64,000 nucleotides of DNA from Planctomycetota bacterium (GCA_019636245.1 JAHBXX010000005.1:62001-126000); one strand, 5' to 3'; shown: positions 51,091 to 58,938, counted from the first letter of the stretch. Notes: generated from the sequence alone by a model not told the origin. Program-made: numbers and translations.

Positions 51091-51489
51091 CACAGACCCC
51101 CCACGGATGGCCTCGGAACTGCGGTTTCGGGGCGCTCTCGTCCGGCCGGGGGGCAGTGTGCAATGCTGTGTGCAATCGGCTTGGCCACACGGGGGCAGGA
51201 CCTGGCACGGCGTGGCACAACCCGGCACCGCTTCTCGCGGGCTCGTCCTGTAGCGGGCCTGCCGGCGATCCCAGAGCTTGTTGCGATGAGACTCGAGCGC
51301 CGCCCAGCGGGCGGCCTGGTGGCCCGCTGGGGCACGGTCGGCGAGAGCGTCCTATGGGCGGCCGGCAGCTGCCCTTTCGCGCGGTTGCCCTTGCTGGCGC
51401 GCCGGAATCGAGGACTCATCGTGTCGTCCCCGAACGGCTCGCTGGATGGGCCAGCGGGTTCGGGGCGAGACCACAACCCCGAGTCCCCC
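51091..51489. other. Gene-free left arm of the island
   Basis: About 400 bp with no convincing gene. At 51203-51251 it holds TGGCACGGC...TGGCACAACCCGGCACCGC...TCCTGT, which resembles the right-end sequence at 54391-54446: the run ACCCGGCAC is shared exactly, and TCCTGT follows in both. This could be the end of an earlier element inserted at the same tRNA. Confidence 0.4.
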
Positions 51490-51831
51490 ATGACCGACAC
51501 CGAACCCCTCCCCGCTACCCGCGACGACACCTGGACCCGGCAGCTCGCCGAGTTGAAGAGCCGCTACAAGCACGTCCGCGAACCGGTCCTGGTCGCCCTG
51601 AACATCCTGCTGCACGATCCCGGCGTCGGCCTTGCCGATGCGAAGACGCGGGCTGCGCTCCACGGCGTTCGCATCACCGCAGCTTCCGTCGAGGCGGCCC
51701 GGCGGCTGCGGGAGCGCACAGACGATACAGAGCCGGCCGCGGCGGTGCGGAAGCCGACGAACACGCCCGCCCCGGCATCTCGACAGGAGATGTGCCGTGG
51801 TTGCGCGATCTGCTCCTCGTGCGCCGCGTGA
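51490..51831 (+). CDS. Hypothetical protein, 113 aa, in the tRNA island
   Basis: ATG at 51490. It is helical (TRQLAELKSRYKHVREPVLVAL, DPGVGLADAKTRAALHGVRITAASVEAARRLRE), with a segment (~48-75) that could form a helix-turn-helix (ALHGVRITAASVEAARRL). The tail has MCRGCAICSSC, a CxxC-x2-C cluster at the very C-terminus. GC is close to that of the host. The layout suits a small DNA-binding protein, but there is no named family I can support. A weak ribosome-binding site only. Confidence 0.5.
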   Translation: MTDTEPLPATRDDTWTRQLAELKSRYKHVREPVLVALNILLHDPGVGLADAKTRAALHGVRITAASVEAARRLRERTDDTEPAAAVRKPTNTPAPASRQEMCRGCAICSSCAA

Positions 51832-52177
51832 AGAAGCCGGAAATCGGCGACACAGGGGTGACGGACCTTCGGAGATCTGCTAGTCGGGTGCCAGCAGAGA
51901 GAAGCCCGCGAGCCGTCGTCGCGGCGGCCTCCCAACCCCAAGCCCACCGCCGAGCTGTGTGGAAGATCGGCCCCGTAGTTGTTGCTTCTGCCGTCTGTCG
52001 CAGCCCTGTCCGCCAACCTGCGTGCAGCCAGCCGAGGCGGCGGCAACTGCATGCTCGTGGCCCTGTGCCCCATCGCATTCCTGGCGAACGTCCCCTTGAA
52101 CAGGCGGCTTGACCATGTTGCCAGCCCCCCCCCTAGACTCTCCGCTACATGATCCTTGAAGAGGAGGTTGAGCGGCC
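51832..52177. other. Intergenic region in the island with candidate promoter
   Basis: 346 bp, no gene seen. TTGACC at 52109-52114 and TAGACT at 52134-52139 (19 bp apart) may be the promoter for the secreted pair that follows. A run of nine C (52125-52133) lies between them. A strong GAGGAGG lies just before the next ATG. Confidence 0.4.
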
Positions 52178-52531
52178 ATGGGCCTGAAGACGATCTGCAC
52201 GACCGTAATGTCTGGACTCTCATCATGCCTCGCCGTCGTAGCGCTCAGTTCCGGGCTAGCAAGATCGCAGTGCCCGTCCTTCACGCCGCCGACGCCGTTG
52301 GACGCTCAGTTTCATGACGCAGTCACGAGCGCTGCGTTAGCGCTGATGTGCTGCGGGCAGTGCTCGAACAATGACGACATACAGAAGGCCGCAAACGAGC
52401 TCCTGGAGAGGCTGGAGGAAGGACACCTCTACCAGGAGCAAGGCAATGCAACTTGGCGAGCTTACACGGCGCCGAACACTCAATGCGGCAGTCATGGCCA
52501 TTGGTCGACGAATCCAGATAACGGGACGTGA
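52178..52531 (+). CDS. Secreted Cys-rich protein, N-terminal half of a split metallopeptidase-like pair
   Basis: 117 aa. GAGGAGG at 52160-52166 is a good ribosome-binding site. Residues 1-30 are a signal peptide (LSSCLAVVALSSGLARSQC). The rest has five more Cys (ALMCCGQCSNNDDI, NTQCGSHGHW) and ends NPDNGT. The next frame opens with GTG overlapping the TGA (GTGA), and its first residues read as a natural continuation (VINTATFFDYADPC). The simplest view is one protein split by loss of one base in the Thr codon. Translational coupling of two proteins is the alternative. AT-richer than its surroundings. Confidence 0.6.
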   Translation: MGLKTICTTVMSGLSSCLAVVALSSGLARSQCPSFTPPTPLDAQFHDAVTSAALALMCCGQCSNNDDIQKAANELLERLEEGHLYQEQGNATWRAYTAPNTQCGSHGHWSTNPDNGT

Positions 52532-52848
52532 TCAACACCGCGACCTTCTTCGATTACGCTGATCCCTGCGCACTGTCGGCGATCTTGGGCGCAGCGCTGG
52601 CCCATGAGTATGTCCACTGCATCACGCTCGTCAACTCACGAAACCTTGAGACGGGCACGTGGGACGACGAGTGCGGACTCTGGGAGAACGAGAAACTCTG
52701 CCACCTCATCGAGCGCGGCCTAATTGAGTGCATGGTGTCATGCGGTTGCGCTCAATGCACCGGAGGCGGGATGCAGGCCATACTCGATCGCTACAATATT
52801 CTGCACGATTACTATCTGCACTACTGCGATCTCCTGGGGGTCTGCTAA
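52528..52848 (+). CDS. HExxH-containing protein, C-terminal half of a split metallopeptidase-like pair
   Basis: 106 aa from the overlapping GTG. HEYVH at residues 26-30 (LAHEYVHCITL) fits the HExxH zinc motif of metallopeptidases, in a helix as expected. Eight Cys residues (ECMVSCGCAQCTGG among them) suggest disulfides, matching a secreted protein, but this half has no signal peptide of its own. That is why it most likely belongs with the upstream frame. A third zinc ligand could be one of the later Glu or His residues. No specific peptidase family is claimed. Confidence 0.55.
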   Translation: MINTATFFDYADPCALSAILGAALAHEYVHCITLVNSRNLETGTWDDECGLWENEKLCHLIERGLIECMVSCGCAQCTGGGMQAILDRYNILHDYYLHYCDLLGVC

Positions 52849-52852
52849 ACAC

Positions 52853-54289
52853 ATGGTTTCACACGCAATCATGTACTTCGCCGTGGCGTACGCAGTTGCT
52901 GCCGCGTCGGCCCCGGCCGGATGTCAACAAACCGTCGGCGAGACCGCAAGGCAGATGTTGGGCGGCCGCATCGCCTCCGGCGTGTTCGTGAGCGCTGAAC
53001 GGAAGCCCGACGGCGAATCGACGCTGCACGTACGCGACCGCGAACAGCATTGGTCGATCGATTTGCCGTACTCGACGATCACCGCAGCAGCATCGCTGGC
53101 CAGCGACGTGCTGGTCGCCGGTATACTGCCCGACCAGACGAGCGAGTATCGCCGCCTCACTCAGGAGAGCGGGAATTGGGTGACGGTTGCCATCGGCTCG
53201 CCGCCGCGCCGTTCGCACGTCATCAAGATGGCGGGGCGAGACGATCGCCTCGCGCTGCTGCTGGCCGACGGCACAATCGTTGCCGCTTCGATCGCGACCA
53301 GCGGATCGAGCGGCCTCCCCCCTGTGCACCTGCCGAACGAACCAGAGTTCGTCCTCGTCGGCACGGTGCCGAATGGCCTGCAGCGCACGATCCGCCTTGC
53401 GTCGCTCGAGTTGACCAGCATCGACTGCATTGAGGTCTACGATCATCCCAGCTCGCGCCACGCGTTCGTTCGAGCGCCATCAGGTCACTGGACCGGCAGC
53501 GCCATCCTCCCGGTCAGCGGGCCGACGCTGAGGATCACCGAGCCAGCGCGAGTGGGCTCGGAAGTGCGTTACGTCGCGACCGTGATCGGACCGCTCGTGC
53601 TCGAAGAGGAGGGCACTAATACTACTTGGCCGATTGCTGACACCACACCTCCGTCGGGGCAGGGAGTGATCCCCGCCGAACTCACGAGTCAGCTGCGCAT
53701 CGATCACCGTTACCGCCTGAAAGCGCACGAAGTTGCCGGCCCCTGGTTTCGCCCTGCCGCGATCGTCGAGCACGCATGGGGTGTGAACGGCGTCGAGTTG
53801 CAGGAAGTGGACACCTTCGAAGGCGGGGTGCGAATCGAGCGCGGCAGCGTGATCGTCGACACAGTGGTGCACTTCTCGCCAGTGTGCGACAGAGCCTCGG
53901 TCCACAAGGTGGCATTCGTCGCGACTTCTTCGGAACCTGCGCCTCCGCTCGCGGTGCGCGGGGGCCGCACATGGCTCGTTCCGGACCGCGCGCTCATGGC
54001 AGCAAAGGACCTGACTCCCCCACGCCGCACGTATCCACTGACGGTGTCGCTGCCGCTGCCCGACGACGCCACGTGCGTCGGCCGATGGCTGCACGTGCAG
54101 ATGGCCGTGCTCGGCACCGACGGCTCGCTGCTCGGCGCGACCGGGGTGCGCAGCGTGCGGATCCTGCCGAACCGCGGCGACTGGCCGGTCGAGCGCCAGC
54201 AAACTGCACGCAGCGCGGCCGAGGCCTACTGGGCGGCGAACGGCGTCGCAGACCCGGATCAGTTCTGGCGGTCGATCGTCGGCAACTGA
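52853..54289 (+). CDS. Putative lipoprotein of unknown function in the island
   Basis: 478 aa, starting 4 bp after the stop of the HExxH frame, so probably in the same transcript. Residues 1-24 are a signal sequence ending in APAGC, a lipobox-like site. The rest is mostly beta (HVRDREQHWSIDLPYSTITAAASLASDVLVAGI; LILDGT-like LLADGTIVAAS), as in a propeller or WD-like fold, then Ig-like strands near 300-430. No family recognised. GC is low at the 5' end and rises to host level in the last ~300 bp, near the right border. Confidence 0.6.
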   Translation: MVSHAIMYFAVAYAVAAASAPAGCQQTVGETARQMLGGRIASGVFVSAERKPDGESTLHVRDREQHWSIDLPYSTITAAASLASDVLVAGILPDQTSEYRRLTQESGNWVTVAIGSPPRRSHVIKMAGRDDRLALLLADGTIVAASIATSGSSGLPPVHLPNEPEFVLVGTVPNGLQRTIRLASLELTSIDCIEVYDHPSSRHAFVRAPSGHWTGSAILPVSGPTLRITEPARVGSEVRYVATVIGPLVLEEEGTNTTWPIADTTPPSGQGVIPAELTSQLRIDHRYRLKAHEVAGPWFRPAAIVEHAWGVNGVELQEVDTFEGGVRIERGSVIVDTVVHFSPVCDRASVHKVAFVATSSEPAPPLAVRGGRTWLVPDRALMAAKDLTPPRRTYPLTVSLPLPDDATCVGRWLHVQMAVLGTDGSLLGATGVRSVRILPNRGDWPVERQQTARSAAEAYWAANGVADPDQFWRSIVGN

Positions 54290-54487
54290 CCGTTCCGGCC
54301 GCGCCGCCGCACCTCAGTCCGGCTCGATCGGCAGCGAATACTCGTAGCCCTCGAGGTCGCGCCGCGACGTGTGGCACACCTGGGCACAAGCTGGCATCGT
54401 CCGGCACACGACCCGGCACAGCCTCCGCACTCGCTTCGACTCCTGTGCCTGGACCATGCCCACCCATCGCGGCCAGCGACCACGGAC
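54290..54487. other. Right border of the island
   Basis: 198 bp holding the right-hand 12-bp repeat. On the minus strand a short frame ends at 54314 with ...RRDLEGYEYSLPIEPD then stop; it looks like a real protein C-terminus but has no upstream body, so it may be a cut-off gene end. No intact gene. Confidence 0.4.
54435..54446 (+). repeat. Right attachment-site repeat (attR core)
   Basis: TTCGACTCCTGT, identical to 51068-51079 in tRNA-Arg, 3.37 kb away in the same orientation. Preceded by a stretch resembling the one at 51203-51251. Confidence 0.6.
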
Positions 54488-55972
54488 TCAACGCGGCGCC
54501 GCCGACTCGCCACCCCACTGCCGCAGGTACTCCTTCACCCGCAGCTTGCGCAGCGTGTTGGCCGAACTCATGTAGCGGATCACGCCGTAGACGTCGCGCT
54601 CCGGCGCCCACGGCCGGTCGTAGCGGCCGAACACCCAGGCGATGCCGGTGTAGGAGTTCGGGTTGCGGCCATCGAGCGCGTAGCGGTTGTTGAGTTCGAC
54701 CAGGGTCGCGAACGCCTCCTGCGGCGTGCGCGACCACTCCAGCACCTTCTTGCCCCACAGCATGCGCAGGTAGTTCTGCAGCGTGCCGCTGGTGCGCAGC
54801 TGGCGCTGCGCCGCGTTCCACAGTTCGTCGTGCGTCGCCGACGCCGCGAACTGCTCCTGCGAGTAGACGTGCTCGCGCGGGTCCGCGGCGTGCCTGGCCA
54901 GCGTCGCCTTGGCCCAGTCGGGCAGCGACGCGTAGTCGTCGTGGTCGGCGCGCTGCCAGCACAGGTTGAAGCCGAGTTCGCGCCAGGTGACCAGTTCGTC
55001 GAGGAACGCCTCCGTCGTGTCGCGGAAGCCGAACCAGCCGCGCTGGCCCGAGGCGACCGCGCGGATCCGCTGCGGCCGCCACTGCTCGCGTGCGGCCAGC
55101 GCGGCGAACACCTGGTGGACCGACAGGTGGCCGAAGTGCAGGTAGGGCGACAGGCCGCTGGCGCAGTCGGCGTCCGGGTGGCTGCGCTCCTCGCCGTAGC
55201 GGTCGAGCCGCCGGTCGAGGAAGGTGCGCAGCGTGCTGCCGGCGGCGACCGGACCGCCGCGCAGCTCGGCCGGTCCGACCGCATGGTCGATCGGCAGCGC
55301 CGCCAATGCGGCGGGTGCCGCGGCGAGCAGGGCCGGCGTGGCCGCCGGCCAGCGCGTCGCGAACCCACGCGGCAGGTCGGCCGCGCCGCCGGCATGGCCG
55401 CGCAGCGGATCGCCGGCGGGGAAATCCGCCAGGTGCGCCGGCAGCGCCCGCTGTAGGAACCGGCGGAAGTCGAACGCGCGGCCGAACACCTTGTCGGCGA
55501 CCCGCATCGGCAGGAGCCCGTTGCCGTCCACCACCTCGAGCCGCACCGGCAGCGCCGCGGCGGCGGCCGCGACCATGCGCGGCAGGAAGAAGCACGGGAA
55601 GTCGTCGGTCACCACGGCCGCGGCGCGGTCGCCGAGCGCGGCGAGCATGCCCCTGCCGGCGCCGGGCGCGGGCTCGACGTAGGGCCAGTAGGTGACGCCG
55701 GCCGCGGCGAAGTCGACCGCGTTGTCGGCCATGCCCTGCAGCACGAACGCGTGCAGCCGATCGCTCGCCCAGCGGTGGCCGCAGCGCAGCGCCTCGACGA
55801 CCAGCAGCGGCCGCCGCAGGCTGGCCGCGAGTTCGACCGCCCGCTGCAGGGCGAAGTTCGCCCGGCGCCGCCGGGCCGCGGTCATCCAGTAGACGACCCA
55901 GTCGCCGTCGCGCCGCAGCGGTCGGTCGTTGGCGGCGTGCAGGCGCACGTCGGGCACGGCGGGAGCGGGCAT
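54488..55972 (-). CDS. phr: Class II CPD photolyase
   Basis: Repairs cyclobutane pyrimidine dimers with light, using FADH-. The 494-aa chain has an N-terminal antenna-like domain (DWVVYWMTAARR) and the class II FAD domain: FSPYLHFGHLS-type GLSPYLHFGHLSVHQVF, WFGFRDTTEAFLDEL, LQNYLRMLWGKKVLEW, LNNRYALDGRNPNSYTGI and a C-terminal DVYGVIRYMS. These are class II features, not the class I signature. ATG at 55972 is the first that gives the full N-terminus. It borders the tRNA island on its right. Confidence 0.93.
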   Translation of the reverse strand: MPAPAVPDVRLHAANDRPLRRDGDWVVYWMTAARRRRANFALQRAVELAASLRRPLLVVEALRCGHRWASDRLHAFVLQGMADNAVDFAAAGVTYWPYVEPAPGAGRGMLAALGDRAAAVVTDDFPCFFLPRMVAAAAAALPVRLEVVDGNGLLPMRVADKVFGRAFDFRRFLQRALPAHLADFPAGDPLRGHAGGAADLPRGFATRWPAATPALLAAAPAALAALPIDHAVGPAELRGGPVAAGSTLRTFLDRRLDRYGEERSHPDADCASGLSPYLHFGHLSVHQVFAALAAREQWRPQRIRAVASGQRGWFGFRDTTEAFLDELVTWRELGFNLCWQRADHDDYASLPDWAKATLARHAADPREHVYSQEQFAASATHDELWNAAQRQLRTSGTLQNYLRMLWGKKVLEWSRTPQEAFATLVELNNRYALDGRNPNSYTGIAWVFGRYDRPWAPERDVYGVIRYMSSANTLRKLRVKEYLRQWGGESAAPR

Positions 55973-56047
55973 GCGGGGGCGTTCGCCGGCCGGAGGCCCG
56001 GGGATGCGGGCGCCCGGCCGTTCGCGTATCCTCCGCCCGTCGACTCC

Positions 56048-56446
56048 ATGAAGCGAGGCAACAAGCAACTGCTCGTCGTCGGCGACCGCGTGCTGGTGCA
56101 GCCCGAGAAGGGCGAGGCGATGACCAAGGTGGGACTGTTCCTGCCGCCGAGCGTGCAGGAGAAGGAGGAGGTGCGCGGCGGCAGCATCGTCGCGCTCGGC
56201 CCCGGCCAGCCGCTGCCGCCGCCGCACGATGAACACGAGCCGTGGAAGGAGGGCTACCGGGCGCCGCGCTTCCTGCCCATGCAGGTGCGCATCGGCGACT
56301 ACGCCCTGTTCTTCCGCAAGGCGGCGATCGAGATCACGTTCGAGGACGAGCAGTTCCTGGTCGTGCCGTACGGCGCGATCCTGGTGCTGGTGCGGCCGGA
56401 CGGAGTCGACGGCGCCGTGCCCGACCGCCTGCCGAACGATCTCTGA
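56048..56446 (+). CDS. GroES-like co-chaperonin, orphan
   Basis: 132 aa, longer than the ~95 aa of ordinary GroES. Residues ~8-55 (VGDRVLVQPEKGEAMTKVGLFLPPSVQEKEEVRGGSIVALGPG) and ~80-122 (QVRIGDYALFFRKAAIEITFEDEQFLVVPYGAILVLV) match the two halves of the cpn10 beta barrel. A proline-rich insert sits between them (LPPPHDEHEPWKEGYRAPRF), and the mobile-loop-like AMTKVGLFLPP is present. No GroEL gene is nearby. It may serve a separate groEL or have another role. Confidence 0.8.
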   Translation: MKRGNKQLLVVGDRVLVQPEKGEAMTKVGLFLPPSVQEKEEVRGGSIVALGPGQPLPPPHDEHEPWKEGYRAPRFLPMQVRIGDYALFFRKAAIEITFEDEQFLVVPYGAILVLVRPDGVDGAVPDRLPNDL

Positions 56447-56477
56447 ACCCGGCCGGCGTGCGAGGCCGGCAGGGCGC

Positions 56478-57239
56478 CTAGCCGCCCTGGGCGTTGGCCA
56501 GCGCCCGTTCGGCGGCCTCGACGACCGCGGCGACGGCGCGACCCGAGGTGTCGACCACGGCGTCGGCCTGCCGGTAGAGCGGTTCGCGTTCGGCGAGGAT
56601 GCGGCGCAGGTCGGCGAACGCCTGCTTCTTGTCCGCCATCGGCCGCAGATCGCCCTGGTCGATGACGCGCTGCCAGTGGTCCTGCGGCGCGGCGCGCAGC
56701 CAGATCGTGCGGGCGCCGCGCCGCAGCAGCGCGAAGCTCTGCGCGTCGGTGACGATGCCGCCGCCGACGGCGAGCACGCACGGATCGCCGGCCAGTTCGC
56801 GGCGCAGCGCCTTCTGCTCGGCGGCGCGGTAGTAGGCCTCGCCGTGCACCTGGAAGATCTCGCCGAGGCGCAGGCCGGTCATGGCCTCGATGCAGGTGTC
56901 GAGCTCGACGAAGCGGCGGCCGAGCCGCTGCGCCAGGAGCGGCCCGACGGTGCTCTTGCCGGCGCCGCGCAGGCCCAGCAGGGCCACGTGCGGGCGCGTC
57001 GCCGCGGCCGGGCCGTCGAGCAGGTCGACGAGCGCGACCTCGAACGCCTCGGCCAGCGCCAGGAGCCGCAGCAGCGACGGATTGGCGGTTCCCGCCTCGA
57101 CGTCGGCCAGGAACCGCTCGCTGATGCCGGTGTGGCCGGCGAGGTCGCGCCGGCTCCAGCCCCGGGCCTTGCGCAGCGAGCGGACCTCGGCGCCGAGCCG
57201 GGCCAACGTCGGGTGCGCGTGGGTCAGAAGTAGTACCAC
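56478..57239 (-). CDS. HTH regulator fused to shikimate kinase domain (BoxR/BzdR-like)
   Basis: 253 aa. Residues ~14-75 are an XRE-type helix-turn-helix (LGAEVRSLRKARGWSRRDLAGHTGISERFLADVEAGTANPSLLRLL). Residues ~85-250 are a shikimate-kinase fold with Walker A GLRGAGKST at 89-97, ELDTCIE with the shikimate-site Asp, GEAYYR with the conserved Arg, VGGGIVT and EREPLYRQAD. In BoxR/BzdR regulators of benzoate use this domain binds benzoyl-CoA instead. Here the kinase residues seem kept, so it may be a true kinase, a regulator, or both. Start GTG 57239, overlapping the kelch gene end by 16 bp; TTG 57206 is an alternative. Confidence 0.8.
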   Translation of the reverse strand: MVLLLTHAHPTLARLGAEVRSLRKARGWSRRDLAGHTGISERFLADVEAGTANPSLLRLLALAEAFEVALVDLLDGPAAATRPHVALLGLRGAGKSTVGPLLAQRLGRRFVELDTCIEAMTGLRLGEIFQVHGEAYYRAAEQKALRRELAGDPCVLAVGGGIVTDAQSFALLRRGARTIWLRAAPQDHWQRVIDQGDLRPMADKKQAFADLRRILAEREPLYRQADAVVDTSGRAVAAVVEAAERALANAQGG

Positions 57240-58774
57240 TCGGTCGACCGCGTGATCGATCCGCCTGCGGTCGCGCCGCCGAAGAGCTGCACCTGGCCCT
57301 GTGGCGTGCGCAGCGACGCGGCGCCGGCGCGGGCGTTGGTCAGCGGCGGCCCCGCGGAGAAGCTGTTCGTGGCCGGCGAGAACACCTCGGTGGTGGCGAG
57401 CGGCGTCGGGCCGAGGATCGTGCCGTTGGCGCCGCCCGCGACGAGGAACGTGCCGTTGCCGAGCGCCCAGGCCTGGTGGTTGCCGCGCGCCGTGGCGAGC
57501 GAACCGACCGAGGTCCAGGTGTTGGCGGCCGCGTCGTAGATCTCGGCGGTGGCCGTCGGCGTGCCGAGGTTGGTCAGGGTGAGGGCGCCGATGCCGCCGG
57601 CGAACAGCCAACGGTCGTTGCCCAGGTGCAACGGCTCGAGCATCGACCGGGAGTTCGCCATCATCGGCGCGCTGGCCATCGTGTTGGCGACCGGATCGTA
57701 GAGGTCGCACGAGCGCCGCACGGCCGGCAGCCAGCCGACGATGATCACCGGGTCCCAGCTGATGCCGCCGGCGAGCAGCACCTTGCCGTCGGGCCGCGCA
57801 ACGGCGGCGTGCGCGGCGCGCGGCGTCGTCAGGTTCGGGCCCGCCGTCCAGGTGTCGGTCGCCGGATCGTAGAGTTCGGTCAGGTTGGTCGCGTCGCGCA
57901 CCGCCGACAGCTGCGTCGGCTGCACCGTGAGCGCCACCAGGCCGCCGGTGACCAGCACCTTGCCGTTCGGCAGGAGCGTCGCCGTGTGGCCCATGCGCGG
58001 CGACAGCATCGACGCGCACGCCGTGAACGTGTCGAGCGCCGGGTCGTAGATCTCGCAGGAGTCCTGCGGATCGTTGTTGAAGCCCACCCCGCCCGCCAGC
58101 AGCCAGCGGCCGCCGGGCAGCTGCGTCATCGTGTGCAGCGAGCGCTGCACCGTCATCGGCGGGCCATAGGTGAAGCCGTCCGTCCACGGGTCGTAGATCT
58201 CGGTCGTCTGGTGCGCGACCTGCGCCAGCAACAGGCCGCGGCCGCCGCCGCAGACCATCCATCGCCGGTCGGGGCGCCGCAGCACGGTGGCGAAGGCGCG
58301 TTCCTCGATGCTGGCGACGAGGCGGTCGCGGAACGCCGCCGCCGGCGCGAAGCGCACGACGTTCGGGTTGCTGACCCGATGGAAGGTCAGGTTGGGCGCG
58401 AAGTAGGCGTTCACCGCCTGGACGTACAACGGGGTGTCGACCAGCGACGGCAGCAGCACGAGCGGCAGGTTGACGCGGAAGTGCCCGTCGACGCCGGTGA
58501 GCCCGACCCACATCGCGTCGAGCAGGTCGATGCCGACGTCGAGCACGCGGGGATCGAACGGATCGATCCAGGCCAGCGGCGTCGGACCGGTGTTGCCCGA
58601 CGGCAGCACCAGCATCAGGTCGAACGGCCACGCCTCGGGATGGGCGTCGATGGCCAGCACGCCCGGCATCGAGCCGCCGGTCACGTCCAGTTCGAGCGCC
58701 TGGGCCCGGACGGGGGCCAGGGCGAGCAGACCGGCAGCGACAGCGGCGGGAAGGCGAGGCAGGGCGAGTTGCAT
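57224..58774 (-). CDS. Secreted kelch-repeat propeller protein
   Basis: 516 aa. ATG at 58774 with CGGAG ahead; residues 1-24 are a signal peptide ending at VRAQA. Residues ~30-150 form a beta domain (LDVTGGSMPGVLAIDAHPEAWPF), the rest six or so kelch repeats: TEIYDPWTDGFTYGPPM, CEIYDPALDTFTACASM, TELYDPATDTWTAGPNL, CDLYDPVANTMASAPMM, AEIYDAAANTWTSVGSL, TEVFSPATNSFSAGPPL, with GGxxxxGG turns between. It probably folds as one propeller. Ligand unknown. The downstream regulator gene overlaps its end. Confidence 0.85.
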   Translation of the reverse strand: MQLALPRLPAAVAAGLLALAPVRAQALELDVTGGSMPGVLAIDAHPEAWPFDLMLVLPSGNTGPTPLAWIDPFDPRVLDVGIDLLDAMWVGLTGVDGHFRVNLPLVLLPSLVDTPLYVQAVNAYFAPNLTFHRVSNPNVVRFAPAAAFRDRLVASIEERAFATVLRRPDRRWMVCGGGRGLLLAQVAHQTTEIYDPWTDGFTYGPPMTVQRSLHTMTQLPGGRWLLAGGVGFNNDPQDSCEIYDPALDTFTACASMLSPRMGHTATLLPNGKVLVTGGLVALTVQPTQLSAVRDATNLTELYDPATDTWTAGPNLTTPRAAHAAVARPDGKVLLAGGISWDPVIIVGWLPAVRRSCDLYDPVANTMASAPMMANSRSMLEPLHLGNDRWLFAGGIGALTLTNLGTPTATAEIYDAAANTWTSVGSLATARGNHQAWALGNGTFLVAGGANGTILGPTPLATTEVFSPATNSFSAGPPLTNARAGAASLRTPQGQVQLFGGATAGGSITRSTEWYYF

Positions 58775-58938
58775 GGGGGCTCCGATTGCGCGCGAGTATC
58801 CGGCATCCGGCCCGCGGGCGCAGCGACCCGGTATCCCGGACGGCGAAAATCGGCCGCGCACGGGCGGCGCTTGCGCCGCCGGGGGCCTCCTGGCCATACT
58901 GCTCCGCCGCGCCGGGATCGGCGCGCTCTCGCACAGCT

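Larger units (their letters stand above)
51068..54446. mobile_element. Genomic island integrated at the 3' end of tRNA-Arg(CCT), integrase lost
   Basis: The island is bounded by the 12-bp direct repeat TTCGACTCCTGT, once in the tRNA (51068-51079) and once at 54435-54446. Bases on either side of the two copies differ, so the match is exactly 12 bp. Between them GC drops, to roughly 55-60% by eye across ~52.1-53.9 kb against ~70% outside. The cargo is four reading frames of unknown role. No recombinase gene is present, so the element seems decayed or mobilised in trans. Both ends also carry a related CCCGGCAC-rich sequence (51203-51251, 54391-54446) that could be remains of element ends. Confidence 0.65.

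Noticed and set aside
50993..51220. Minus-strand frame coding RPTGVEPVTPALGKRCSIQLSYGR
   Set aside because: This is the antisense of tRNA-Arg, a common false protein.
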